Shown: piece after piece, positions 35,640 to 44,468 of the stretch
How positions within the stretch are numbered: the first letter of the stretch is position 1
Layout: each line of letters opens with the position of its first letter
Origin: Poriferisodalis sp965116245
Lineage (GTDB): Bacteria > Actinomycetota > Acidimicrobiia > Acidimicrobiales > Poriferisodalaceae
Assembly: GCA_965116245.1 (NCBI GenBank)
Contig: OZ220497.1
Location: 682,001-746,000, forward strand
Reading direction: 5' to 3'
Length of the DNA stretch: 64,000 nt
Notes under the pieces: generated by a model
Seen by the model: only the letters and a program-made list of their open reading frames with translations
The model's database searches: none
Told to the model about the DNA's origin: nothing
Made by a program: the position numbers and the translations under genes

Positions 35640-36935
35640 CTACTTGACTTGGGCGATGCTTGCAGCGCGTCCGAAATCGACACGGAGCCGGTCCACGCGT
35701 CTGCCGACCTGATCAGCGAGCTTTTGGACCGCGGGAACCGACTGATCGGCTTCGTTCAATTCTCCGATTGCGGTGTTGAGTGCGCGCGGGATGCGCTTGA
35801 GCAGGTCCGCGGCGCGTTCCAACGTGTCGGCTGGGTCAAGACGCAGCGATTCTGCGATGCGTTCCCACGCTGATGGGCGGTCGGCTTTGCGGAGTGTGTA
35901 GTCACGTCCGATTCGCATGGCGGTACGAATTTTGTTCTGCGGAATCGTGGCGTACGGGATGTAGGAGATGACGTCATAGAGAGGCGCGAGCCTCACGCGG
36001 CCTCGATCCAAGATGAGGCTGTAGTTCTTTGCGTGAGCGTCGGTGGCAGCAATAGCCCAATTGAATACCAGTGCGTCAATGAAACGCTGAACGTCGATTC
36101 TGGGTCTGTTTGATTCGTCACGGAGCAAATCGACGATCTGTCGCGGTGTCGGACCGCCGTAAGACTGGTACTTCTGGGCAGGTGACACCCCGAGCGCCTG
36201 GCACAGGTCTTCGTGATGCAGCCGGACGAGTTCTCCGTCGCGCTCTGCACGATCGAAGCGTTGCACTACAAGTACACGCTCGTCTTCGAACCGTACGATC
36301 TCTGAGCTGGCAGCGTCGAGACCTGTCAGAGACGCAGCTCGTAGGCAGGCGTGCTCTACTAGGTCTACGTCGTCGTGGCCGACCATGCCGGGTTTGACGA
36401 TGTGGGTGGTCGGCGTGTTGCCGTACGGTACTGCCCATGCATCGCCGTCTCGATGCAGCGCATATTTGGACTGTGCGCCGCTGAGACTGAATTGTCCGCG
36501 GGTGCCGATGCGTCCGCTGTTGTGCCATGCTTCACGAGCCAGACGGATCCATGCCGCTATATCGCCGACGGTTTGCGGTTCGGTGCCGCTGTCGCGTCGG
36601 GCGGCGCTCTCATCGGGCGCGTCGCCAGCGGGACGGAACTGCACCGCACCAGCGCAGTCAAGACCAATGTGTGTGCTGAGCAGTGACGTCGGCCGAGCGT
36701 CGCTCGCTCCGCTGAGATCCGCCCATTCGCGACGCACGGCGTCGTTGTCCGGCAGCAGCCCGTCAAGCCAGGTTCCGATTGGATGCATGTCTGTCGTGAG
36801 CGGAATGCTGAGAGACAGCGGAGTCGGCTGGGAGCGGTTGAGGTAGTCATCGGTGTAGCGGAACTCGGGAGTGTCTCGCCGTTCGGTGATAGTGCCAGCA
36901 GGCACACCGTCGATGAACACAACCAGGTCATTCAT
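35640..36935 (-). CDS. hipA: HipA-family serine/threonine kinase toxin
   Basis: A 431-residue HipA. The N-terminal subdomain (residues 1-100) reads FIDGVPAGTITERRDT and TPLSLSIPLTT. The kinase part contains GQFSLSGAQSKYAL, the ATP-binding HIVKPGM, the catalytic ATDAHAKNYSLIL, with its Asp-Ala-His-x-Lys-Asn, and LAPLYDVISYIPY with the metal aspartate. HipA kinases phosphorylate tRNA synthetases or other targets and cause growth arrest unless neutralised by HipB. The start overlaps the HipB stop by 8 bp. No residue looks lost, so the toxin is probably active. Confidence 0.92.
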   Translation of the reverse strand: MNDLVVFIDGVPAGTITERRDTPEFRYTDDYLNRSQPTPLSLSIPLTTDMHPIGTWLDGLLPDNDAVRREWADLSGASDARPTSLLSTHIGLDCAGAVQFRPAGDAPDESAARRDSGTEPQTVGDIAAWIRLAREAWHNSGRIGTRGQFSLSGAQSKYALHRDGDAWAVPYGNTPTTHIVKPGMVGHDDVDLVEHACLRAASLTGLDAASSEIVRFEDERVLVVQRFDRAERDGELVRLHHEDLCQALGVSPAQKYQSYGGPTPRQIVDLLRDESNRPRIDVQRFIDALVFNWAIAATDAHAKNYSLILDRGRVRLAPLYDVISYIPYATIPQNKIRTAMRIGRDYTLRKADRPSAWERIAESLRLDPADTLERAADLLKRIPRALNTAIGELNEADQSVPAVQKLADQVGRRVDRLRVDFGRAASIAQVK

Positions 36936-37206
36936 CGCTGCCGCCTTGCGACATGGAGTCGGGGACGTCTGGGATGGTGACAGCGGCGGGCCAGAACACG
37001 ATTTCCAGGTCGAGTTCTTGGAGCAAGGCGACCAGTGTCGTCACGCGAGCGCTGTGCCTGCCGTTCTCAATTCGGGACACCGCTTCGCGGCTGATGTCGG
37101 CTGCATCCGCGAGCGCGGATTGTGTCAAGTTGGCCCGTGTGCGTGCGTCGCGGACAGCGATGCCCACACGTTTAGCTGAGCGCATCCCATAGTAGGAGAC
37201 TGGCAT
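36928..37206 (-). CDS. hipB: HipB-family helix-turn-helix antitoxin
   Basis: A 92-residue Xre-type regulator beginning MPVSYYGMRSAKRVGIAVRD. The helix-turn-helix is LTQSALADAADISREAVSRI with ENGRHSARVTTL after it, as in HipB. The start at 37206 is supported by GGAAGG nine bases upstream; the frame is open 50 codons further but that part is non-coding in appearance. It precedes hipA with an 8-bp overlap, and would repress the shared promoter at 37225-37262 and inhibit the toxin. Confidence 0.9.
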   Translation of the reverse strand: MPVSYYGMRSAKRVGIAVRDARTRANLTQSALADAADISREAVSRIENGRHSARVTTLVALLQELDLEIVFWPAAVTIPDVPDSMSQGGSDE

Positions 37207-37224
37207 GGTCTCACACCTTCCGTT

Positions 37225-37262
37225 AATGTGACATTTATAGCACATCCAGTTCGGTATGACAA
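37225..37262 (-). promoter_or_regulatory. hipBA promoter with palindromic operator
   Basis: Reading on the minus strand, TTGTCA (37257-37262) and TATAAA (37234-37239) are separated by exactly 17 bp, an excellent housekeeping-sigma promoter. Overlapping the downstream side is the palindrome AATGT-G-ACATT (37225-37235), placed across the expected transcription start, a natural HipB operator. The ribosome site of hipB follows. Confidence 0.7.
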
Positions 37263-37461
37263 AAACCGCACAACAATCGAGATGCTGCAAGCTGATGAGC
37301 CGAGTCCCGGGACACTGCGTTGCACCTCTTGGCCACTCAGGACGCTGCGGCTCCAAGCGGTGCCTGGCAGGCGTCCAAAGCTATCTCGCGCGAGATTCCT
37401 GCGAGCCAACGAACCCAAGCCGAACATGACCCGACCGGTGACGCGGACGAGAGCCACAATG

Positions 37462-38169
37462 TCAACGTGACCGGCAGTTCCCGTTGTGCCCTGCCGGGAG
37501 CATGCAGTCGACGTTCTTAGTTTTCAGGCGCTTACCACAGCGCTGGCCGGATCGGGGTCTGCCCCGCGATCCGGGCTTGGCTGCACGGCTGCCCGTGAAC
37601 GCCTCCGCTGGCGGCGGTTTGTAGGTGGCTGCCTCTTGGACGATGCCCGTGACGAAGTTCAACGGGGCGAGCGTGCCCAGACGCACTTCCGACTGAATGT
37701 TCTCCGGTCTGGTGACACAGCCGTAGTCGACGAGACGATTGACGCAGCTTGTGAGATAGCTCGAAGACACAGGTATGGCTGCGCCGAGTTCCCTGCGGGC
37801 GATGCGGCCACCGTGCGACGCCACGGTCCGCAGAATCTGCTGGTCGGTCGGTGACAGCGTCTCCCACACATGCCTGTAGATGGTCGAGTTCAGGAGATGC
37901 TCCGCCGCTGAGATGGCTAGTTCGGCTGACGCTGTGTCTATTGGCTGTCGCGGGGCCTCGGCGAACTGCCATGCATTGTTGCCGATGATCTGCATTTTGT
38001 AGGGGAACCCGTCAACGGCGTGAGTCATCCGTTGGATGACATCCGGTTCGCAGATGCCGTCGGCATCGCGGATCGCTCGGTGGAAGAACATCGCGACGCT
38101 GGTGTCGTCGAGGGGCGGCAGCGTATGGGTGTGGCAGCGTTGGAAGAACGTCATCTTGGGGTCGCGCAT
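37462..38169 (-). pseudogene. 5'-truncated AAA/ORC-type ATPase
   Basis: A 235-residue frame that matches only the back part of bacterial AAA ATPases: the sensor-side segment FFQRCHTHTLPPLDD, the GFPYKMQIIGNNAW lid helix, and a winged-helix part LSPTDQQILRTVASHGG..ARRELG. The P-loop and Walker B are absent. Upstream, VAYGI continues the family likeness for a few codons and then meets a TAA, near where the direct repeat begins. The tail carries CGKRLKTKNVDCMLPAGHNGNC, a possible zinc-binding end. It was probably cut by the event that placed the cassette here. Confidence 0.65.
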
Positions 38170-38300
38170 GATGCCGTAAGCGACGCTGGTTTAGGGCCTC
38201 AACAATCAGACACGATCCCCGACGATGTGTTCCAGGTGTTTCCCGGCCTCAACGCTTAGCCACCGCCCAACCATATGATCGGCCTAGTTTGAACTTCTCT

Positions 38301-38861
38301 ATGCGGCGCAGCAAGTCCAGCAAGTCCTATGTAGACAGCTATGAGGACGTGTCGGTCTTCGGCCTGTCAGACACTCGCGAGCGCCGACTGCTTGACGCGC
38401 AGACTGAATGCACGTTCATGTGGACGAATCGCGCCGGGGAACCGGTCGGAGTCATCATGAACTTCGTGATGCGCGATGGGAGCTTTTGGGTTACCTGCAC
38501 CCGCCAGCGCAAGCGAGTACCGGCCGTGATGGCTCGGCCACGCGTCGCCCTCGCGATCACCAGCCGCGGCACCGACATCGGCATTAGCCAAACTGTCACC
38601 TACAAGGGCACTGCCACCGTCCACGACGATGACGCGACCAAAGCATGGTTCTATCCGGCACTAGCAGCGCGAGTGCGCCCCGGTGACGACACCGCTCAGG
38701 CAGCATTCTGCGATCACCTGGACACCGACGGGCGAGTGATCATCGAAATTGAACCCGACGTGCGCATCGGCTTTGACGCGGAGCAGATGTTCAAGAACTC
38801 CCCCGCTGGGCGCACGACATCACACGTCTCAACACCGCCCACACCGACCGCTGACAACTGA
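38301..38861 (+). CDS. Pyridoxamine 5'-phosphate oxidase-like (PPOX/FDOR) family protein
   Basis: A 186-residue split-barrel protein, paralogous to the gene at 2202. Shared blocks are ECTFMWTNRAGEPVGVIM, GSFWVTCTRQRKRVPAVM and YKGTATVHDDDATKAWFYPA. The ATG at 38301 is preferred to a TTG 12 bp earlier. Flavin or F420 binding is typical of the family; the reaction is not known. Its 5' end is duplicated in decayed form at 35506-35574, on the far side of the hipBA cassette, so the upstream region is rearranged and the original promoter may be lost. Confidence 0.82.
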   Translation: MRRSKSSKSYVDSYEDVSVFGLSDTRERRLLDAQTECTFMWTNRAGEPVGVIMNFVMRDGSFWVTCTRQRKRVPAVMARPRVALAITSRGTDIGISQTVTYKGTATVHDDDATKAWFYPALAARVRPGDDTAQAAFCDHLDTDGRVIIEIEPDVRIGFDAEQMFKNSPAGRTTSHVSTPPTPTADN

Positions 38862-38983
38862 GCAAAAGCAGGCTCTCCCCGTTGGGCTATACCGGGCAAT
38901 GCCGAGTAATGCTGGGTGGTTGGCCCCAAGATTCAGTTGCTCGTGGTCACAGGCGCGCCGCCGGGCGCTCAACGGACCTCTGT

Positions 38984-39424
38984 TTAAGACCAGGCGTTTT
39001 GGAACGAGCCGGAGAGATCCTGGGGTCCGCCGTAATGCACAGTTAGCTCGCGGCTGGCGAATCTCCAACCGTCATCGGTCAGGACATAGGTGTCGTCATA
39101 GTGGGCGAGGAGTTTGCCCTTCTCGCCGCCGACGCGCTGGAAGTGCTCAGCGATATACCAACGTCCAGTGCCGGTGCCAGCTTCGGCGTCTAGCTCATAG
39201 GTTCCGTTCAACACCATTTGCACTACTGCTGCGAACCGGCTCATGGCACCGTGCCAGAACTCAACGATGGCCTCGCGTCCGTCCAGGCGACGGCCTTGCC
39301 CGAGATCCCAATGCGCGTCTGGGGCCCACGTCTCTCCCCACTGATCACCGTCGTAATGCACCACGGCATCGGCATAGCGATGGACTAATGTGGCGATCGG
39401 ATCGGGCTGCGGTGTGTTGGTCAT
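38984..39424 (-). CDS. SnoaL-like / NTF2-fold protein
   Basis: A 146-residue NTF2-fold protein starting MTNTPQPDPIATLVHRYADA. Visible features are VVHYDGDQWGETWAPDAHWD, GREAIVEFWHGAMSRFA and the closing DDTYVLTDDGWRFASRELTV. The start at 39424 is used rather than an ATG five codons earlier. It resembles the other two SnoaL-type proteins in length and order of elements. It is convergent with the PPOX gene; function is not established. Confidence 0.8.
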   Translation of the reverse strand: MTNTPQPDPIATLVHRYADAVVHYDGDQWGETWAPDAHWDLGQGRRLDGREAIVEFWHGAMSRFAAVVQMVLNGTYELDAEAGTGTGRWYIAEHFQRVGGEKGKLLAHYDDTYVLTDDGWRFASRELTVHYGGPQDLSGSFQNAWS

Positions 39425-39472
39425 AGCGTGGCTAACCATAGGCGGCCACGCTGGCAGTGCCTAAGACTGCGG

Positions 39473-39595
39473 TCATGACTCGGGGCCATGACTCGGGGCC
39501 ATGATTCGGGGCCATGATTCGGGGCCACGTCTCGGGCCAAGACGCGTTTCGTGTATTCGTGCCAGGGATTCGTGCCATAGATTCAGGCCAGCAAG
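39473..39595. repeat. 13-bp tandem repeats CCATGAYTCGGGG and degenerate relatives
   Basis: Four near-perfect 13-bp units (39473-39527) are followed by looser units containing ATTCGTGCCA and ATTCAGGCCA. They lie in the divergent space between the SnoaL gene and the kinase gene, and no promoter is obvious inside them. Confidence 0.85.
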
Positions 39596-39697
39596 TTGGG
39601 CCTTGAGCGTGGCTGTTTGACCTGTACCAGGGGGAAGGTCAGCGTTGAGTGGCCTGCCGAAGCATGAGAATAGAGACGCAGCGCGAGGGGGATCGCA

Positions 39698-40786
39698 GTG
39701 ATACCAGAACAAACCGCAAACATCACCGTGGACTGGCTCAATAAACGCCTAGCAGATAATCCCGATGTTGGAACGGTGGTTGATCTCGCAAGGGAGCCCC
39801 TGGGAGTCGGTGTTGGAATCCTGGGCGAGTTGTCGCGGCTGAAGCTGACCTACGCCGAGGGTCACAGCGGACCAGCAACGCTCATCGCCAAATGCCAATC
39901 GGCTTTCCCCGAGAACATTGCTCTTGCGCAGGCCATGGGCTTCTATGTGCGCGAAGTCAATTTCTACAATCAGATCGCTTCCCAGATCTCTCTGCGCGTG
40001 CCGCGCTGCTACGCGGCCGACATGGCACCAGGAGGTATCCCGTTCGTGCTGCTTCTGGAGGAAATCACCGATGCCCGGATGGTTGACCAGCTAGCGGGCG
40101 CCAGCCGAGCGGATTGCGCCAGCGTGGTGGAGTCAATGGCGATCCTGCACAGTCGTTTTTGGGAGTCCGAGGAGTTGTACCGCCTTGACTGGCTGCCTCC
40201 CATGAACAACGACCTGTACAAGGGTGCCCCAGCGATACAGGCAGCTCTGTGGGACAGTTTCACCGAACGCTGGGCCAACAAACTGCCTGGCAGGGTGCTT
40301 GAGTGCATTGAGCAGATCACCCCGCGCTATGGCGAACTGTTGGATTGGTGGGCCGCACAGGGGAACGTCACTTTCACGCACACCGACTGCCGTGCCGACA
40401 ACTACCTATTCGGCGGATCTGCTGGCGCCGCAGCCACCACCGTCTTGGATTTCCAGCTCTGCACGCGACATGTCGGCGTCTGGGATATAGCTAACTTCTT
40501 GGGCGCGTCTGTTACTACTGAGAATCGTCGCAAATGGGAACACGACATCGTGCGCGACTACCACACTCGACTGATGGCCAACGGCGTCACCGACGAGTAC
40601 ACGTTTGAACGGTGCTGGCGCGACTACCGCTACTGCCTGCTGCAGCAAGCCTGGGCGGTCACCGTGGTCTCGGATCTGGAGCCAGCCAATGAGCGCGGTC
40701 GCGCCTTGCTGGACGCCATGACCATCCGCCCGTTCCAAGCCGTTGAAGACCTGGAAAGCTGGGAGAATCTCGACGAGCTGACCTAG
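39698..40786 (+). CDS. CHK-like / aminoglycoside phosphotransferase-family kinase
   Basis: A 362-residue kinase-like protein, paralogous to 16589-17668. The catalytic loop is VTFTHTDCRADNYLF, the metal aspartate is in TTVLDFQLCTRHVGVWDIA, and an upstream ATLIAKCQ holds the ATP lysine. The GTG start follows the strong site GAGGGGG. Relatives phosphorylate small hydroxylated molecules. It is the last gene before the transposon island; the P450 at 45957 was probably its direct neighbour before insertion. Confidence 0.85.
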   Translation: MIPEQTANITVDWLNKRLADNPDVGTVVDLAREPLGVGVGILGELSRLKLTYAEGHSGPATLIAKCQSAFPENIALAQAMGFYVREVNFYNQIASQISLRVPRCYAADMAPGGIPFVLLLEEITDARMVDQLAGASRADCASVVESMAILHSRFWESEELYRLDWLPPMNNDLYKGAPAIQAALWDSFTERWANKLPGRVLECIEQITPRYGELLDWWAAQGNVTFTHTDCRADNYLFGGSAGAAATTVLDFQLCTRHVGVWDIANFLGASVTTENRRKWEHDIVRDYHTRLMANGVTDEYTFERCWRDYRYCLLQQAWAVTVVSDLEPANERGRALLDAMTIRPFQAVEDLESWENLDELT

Positions 40787-40843
40787 AAGCCCTGAACTAG
40801 AGAGCCTGAGCGCTAGCTGAGTCATCTGAGCTAGCTGTTGTCT

Positions 40844-40950
40844 GGCACTTCCGGTCTGATCGGGTTTGGGTGGGACGCGGGAGAGCGGCTCCCAGAATCG
40901 GTGTTGTCCTGTCGCCAAGTCTGGAGCCTCTGTGTGTGTGTTGATCCCCC
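40844..40950 (+). mobile_element. Truncated left end of an ISL3-like element
   Basis: This stretch aligns with 44469-44620, the start of the complete ISL3 element, with CGGTCTGA, TTTGGGTGG.ACGCGG, GTCTGGAGCC and TGTGTGTTGATCC in common. It lacks a 30-bp segment that is duplicated in the other copy. Similarity ends abruptly at a run of 11 C (40946-40956). Confidence 0.75.
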
Positions 40951-40956
40951 CCCCCC

Positions 40957-41594
40957 TGCCTGCATTAGAAACGGGGCGATCTGCCGTTCGATGGGGCGTC
41001 GGTTTGGGTGGCGTGAAGCTCTGTTTGTTCGCGGTTGAGGTGATATGGGACGAGATACTCGGAGCGAACAGTGAGCCGTGACATGGCGCCGAGTATGGGG
41101 AACCAGGGCGGCTCAGTATGAGCGAGCGTTAGGCCTGCACGCTTGCACCGTTCCCCTTTGGCTGCGGCGGCACCTGCCGAGGTTGCCAGCGCGATGCTTG
41201 CAGCGAACGCTGGCTAGGGCGTGCGCGCTCGGGCAGAACGACCCGCGCCGATGCATGGGGGGCTTGCGTAGGGCCGGGTCGCTGTATTGGTGGTCACACT
41301 GAACAAAAGGGCCCGATGTGGCTGCTTTGAGTTTTCCGTCGTTGCACGGTGAGTCGTCGCTCGGCAGGTGTGATCTGAGGCTGGACGGTGGGGGTGACGT
41401 TGTGCGGGTGTTGAAACGGGGCGGCCGGATGCTGGTCAATATTGGGTAACGCGCTCAAGAAGCAGGGGGACGGCTGGCATGCGACGTTGCCCGGTTTCGG
41501 GTTGCGATTCGTGGCCGCAGCGGCTGTCGTTCCGCTCTCACTTCCGCAGCGTGGCGTCAACCTATGCCAGATGGTCGTCGACGGAACTGTCTAC
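40957..41594. other. Degenerate non-coding stretch inside the island
   Basis: About 640 bp without a recognisable gene. Short open stretches exist in several frames; one (near 41400) reads DVVRVLKRGGRMLVNIG, faintly like the end of a methyltransferase, but is not supported by its surroundings. It looks like decayed mobile-element or island DNA. Confidence 0.5.
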
Positions 41595-41900
41595 GACCAC
41601 TCTGCTTCGGGTTCTGTCGCTGCGGTCGGCGGAGACACACCGGATGTCTCCGGAGGGAGCAGTGCGGAGGTTGGCGAGGACAGAGGCTTCACCGGCTAGG
41701 CCAGCTTTGACACGAGCCGGACTTTTGGGCGTGTCGCAGCATGGGTGACCGAGTTCGTGTCTGATCCGACCGCTGAAGCGCACCTGGAGGTAACCGAAGC
41801 GTTCACAGGGACCGCCGAGCGGCTCGGCGTCGGAGCGATCACGATGGGAACCCTCCACAAGGCGATCCCAAGTCTAGTGCTGGCTGACGAGCTGCTGTGA
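41595..41900 (+). pseudogene. Decayed copy of the island lipoprotein gene
   Basis: Two segments match the N-terminal part of the intact gene at 42001. One contains CTCTGCTTCGGGTTCTGT (SASGSVA). The other translates as TEFVSDPTAEAHLEVTEAF, against TEFVSDPTEEAHLEVTEAL in the intact gene. They are in different frames and separated by a stop, and the copy ends after about 100 codons at TGA. Tandem duplication followed by decay is the simplest explanation. Confidence 0.75.
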
Positions 41901-42000
41901 CCCGCTTTGGTCAAATACGGGTATGGTTCCCTCTAGGGCAGATGCGCCGGGGCTGGTAGTCATGCTTGACTTGTGCTCGTTTTGATTTGAGGTGAACGGT

Positions 42001-43065
42001 ATGGTTCGACGGTCTCGGCCTGGGGTGCTGGCGTTGGTGTTGTGTGTCGCAGCGGCGGCATGTGGCGCCGGTCAGGACACGGATGGAGTGCGCACTGCCG
42101 ACGATGACTCTGCTTCGGGTTCTGTGGCTGATGTGGTTGGTGGGGACACGATTCCGGAGTTTGAGGAGGTCGCTGAGCGGGTCGCAGCACGGGTGACCGA
42201 GTTCGTGTCCGATCCGACCGAGGAAGCGCACCTGGAGGTAACCGAAGCGCTCATGGGCAACGCTGGGCAGCCCGGCATTGGAACGATCACTCTCAGATCC
42301 GCTGATTTGGTTTATGCGCGAGCCGATTTTGAGATTGACAGCGACGGTGATCGGGTGGAGTCCGTGATAGTTACCGTCAGCGACAACGTGGATGGTTTGG
42401 ATGTTGAGTTCTTGTTCAGCTTCGATATGATGGTCGTAGGCGGTGAAACATTCATCCGATTCCACGAGATCAAGATCAACGGCGACGATGCCTTGATAGC
42501 GGATTTGCTGATCGGTGAGCACGCCGACCGGTGGATGACAGTCACCGGTGACGAGTTGGCCAGCCTCGGTCTCAACAGCTTCGGTTTGCTGTGCGATAAC
42601 CTCGAAGCAGTATTCTGCTCCGCCGGTGAGGTTCACGATCTCGCTTCTGTAGTTATAGCGGCTGAGTTCGGGAACGACTCGCTAGGCGACCTCGACTGGA
42701 CCCATGTGCGGTTCTTGGCAGCCAACAACCGCTTTTGGGGCATTGACGACCTCGCTAGCCACGACACTATCGACGCTGCTATTGAGGAATTATTCAGCTA
42801 TACTGGTACTCCGATGCACGCATGGATCGACAGCGAGGGACGTATTCGTAGAGTTACCCTTGACAGGGACACCATCGTCGCTGCGCTCAACTCAGCGGAA
42901 GATTACGGGCTCGAATTCCCGGTTAAATTCGCAGAGATGTTAGATGTGCAAATGAACTTCGGCTACACTAGCTACGAACCCGCCGACGACATTAGCGCTC
43001 CCGCTGATATCGCTGGGAGTATCAGCGATATGATGCTGTTCGATACCGCGTTGACCGACAGCTGA
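42001..43065 (+). CDS. Putative secreted lipoprotein of unknown function
   Basis: A 354-residue protein with a lipoprotein signal (MVRRSRPGVLALVLCVAAAA then Cys21), followed by an acidic linker and a globular part. The ATG has GAGGTG upstream. I do not recognise the family. The body alternates strands and acidic turns (VESVIVTVSDNVDGLDVEFL, FIRFHEIKINGDDALI, TPMHAWIDSEGRIRRVTL), reminiscent of LppX/LprG-type or LolA-like lipid-carrying lipoproteins of Actinobacteria, where such half-barrels bind hydrophobic ligands. That likeness is an impression only. It is the only intact non-transposon gene of the island, and a decayed copy precedes it. Confidence 0.75.
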   Translation: MVRRSRPGVLALVLCVAAAACGAGQDTDGVRTADDDSASGSVADVVGGDTIPEFEEVAERVAARVTEFVSDPTEEAHLEVTEALMGNAGQPGIGTITLRSADLVYARADFEIDSDGDRVESVIVTVSDNVDGLDVEFLFSFDMMVVGGETFIRFHEIKINGDDALIADLLIGEHADRWMTVTGDELASLGLNSFGLLCDNLEAVFCSAGEVHDLASVVIAAEFGNDSLGDLDWTHVRFLAANNRFWGIDDLASHDTIDAAIEELFSYTGTPMHAWIDSEGRIRRVTLDRDTIVAALNSAEDYGLEFPVKFAEMLDVQMNFGYTSYEPADDISAPADIAGSISDMMLFDTALTDS

Positions 43066-43083
43066 GATCGTCGCACACGCACC

Positions 43084-43560
43084 TTAAGTCTTATGGGAAG
43101 TCTTTTCGTCGACGAGCGTCGTGCTCCAGCGCGATGTCTCTTTGGGGAGTTGATGCGAAGCCACGATCTGATAATTCAAGCCATTGATGAGATCGTCGTG
43201 CAGTACTAGCCGCTTATTGAAGCCGCTCAATCCGAACGTGTCGGCGTGCGGCCGGTTGGTTTGGCGGGTGCGGTCAGCTAGGAGTTCTCGCCGGTAACGC
43301 ACCAAACAACGCAGTTGTTCAACCGGACCGCTGGGACGCGGTGGCAACAGACACGGTTCGCTGAGCGCAACTCGGGCGATCGCGAGCGCGTCGCGGGGAT
43401 CAGTCTTAGAAGCGGATGCGTTGACGGCGGCGAGTAACAGCGGTCATATGTGGGGGCACCTCAACCACGATGACGTCTTGATCGGTCAACACCCCAGCAG
43501 CAGGTCGCCCATACAGTCCTGAGCCTTCCATCGCCACCACCACCGTTTCGTTGTGGCTGA
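43084..43560 (-). pseudogene. IS110-family transposase remnant
   Basis: On the minus strand the segments VVVAMEGSGLYGRPAAGVL and VIVVEVPPHMTAVTRRRQR are followed, after a frameshift near 43425, by SKTDPRDALAIARVALSE, EQLRCLVRYRRELLADRTRQ and TNRPHA. This is the middle of the IS110 transposase (DEDD domain end and linker). The start and the C-terminal serine-containing domain are missing, so the element is dead. Confidence 0.8.
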
Positions 43561-43614
43561 TCGGGCTGGCTAGGCTCGGCGTGACTGAGGGGGTTCTGTT
43601 TGTTGGTCCGCGTG

Positions 43615-44468
43615 TTATGCGGGTTGTTTGTTGTTGTTGGTCCAGTGGTTGGCGAGTGCGGTTGGGGTGAGGTCGCCGTGGGCGCTGTGGGGCCGGTTGT
43701 TGTTGTAATCGGTTCTCCAGTCCTCAATGATAACTCAGGCTTCTAGGAGGCTGTCGGGTTGGCGGCCGTGTAGTTCGTCGCGGAGTCGTCCGTTGAAACT
43801 CTCGACCCAGACGTTTTGCCATGGCGATCCGGGGTCAATGAACACACAAGCTGTGCCCGAGAAGCGGCACCAGTCAGCTACGGCGTTAGCAACGAACTTG
43901 GGGCCGTTATCGAAGCGCACGAACGCTGGTGCTCGGCCTCGAACAGCAACGAGCCACTCAAGGGCAGCGACAACGTCGTCGGCGTTGAGGCTGCGATCAA
44001 CGTCGGTGGCGAGAGCCTCGCGGGTGAACTCGTCGATGACGTTCAGTAGTTTCAGACTGCGACCATCAGCGGTGACATCGAACCGAAGTCCATCGCCCAC
44101 AGCGCGTTGGGTCGGATTGGTGACATAGCCCCGAGGTAGGCGCCGATGCCTCGAAGCGGCCTTTTGCGGCGACGTTGAGGCACGCGCAGACCCTCATCGC
44201 GCCACAAACGCTTTATTCGCTTGTCGTTCACACCACAGCCAGCGCGTCGCGCTATTTTGGCTGCTCGCCGCCAACCCCAACGAGGGCGACGCTTGGAGAA
44301 GTTCCTCAACCACAACCTCAGCTGACGCTGCGCGTCATTCATCTGCGCTGCGGTGAGCCGCTGAGCGCAGCGGTGTTGACCCACCACCTGGCATGCTCAC
44401 CGTTCACAAACCCCGAACCGGTCGCGCACCATCTCCACCACAACGCGGCGACGGTTCGGGGTCAAAAG
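43615..44468 (-). pseudogene. IS3-family orfB transposase remnant
   Basis: Reading leftward: NRRRVVVEMVRDRFGVCER, a TGA stop (44397-44399), QVVGQHRCAQRLT, then RRPRWGWRRAAKIARRAG and NALWAMDF; after a one-base shift near 44085, FDVTADGRSLKLLNVIDEFT, VRFDNGPKFVANAV and PWQNVWVESFNGRLRDE (the DDE catalytic core); then a TGA at 43735-43737 and NNNRPHSAHGDLTPT to a final TAA. Three lesions make it inactive. It is cut off exactly at the start of the ISL3 element (44469), so the latter appears to have landed in it. Confidence 0.88.

Noticed and set aside
41078..41445. Possible gene fragments (methyltransferase-like VLKRGGRMLVNIG; a 74-codon Arg-rich frame)
   Set aside because: The likeness is only a dozen residues and not continued in any frame, so no gene is called.
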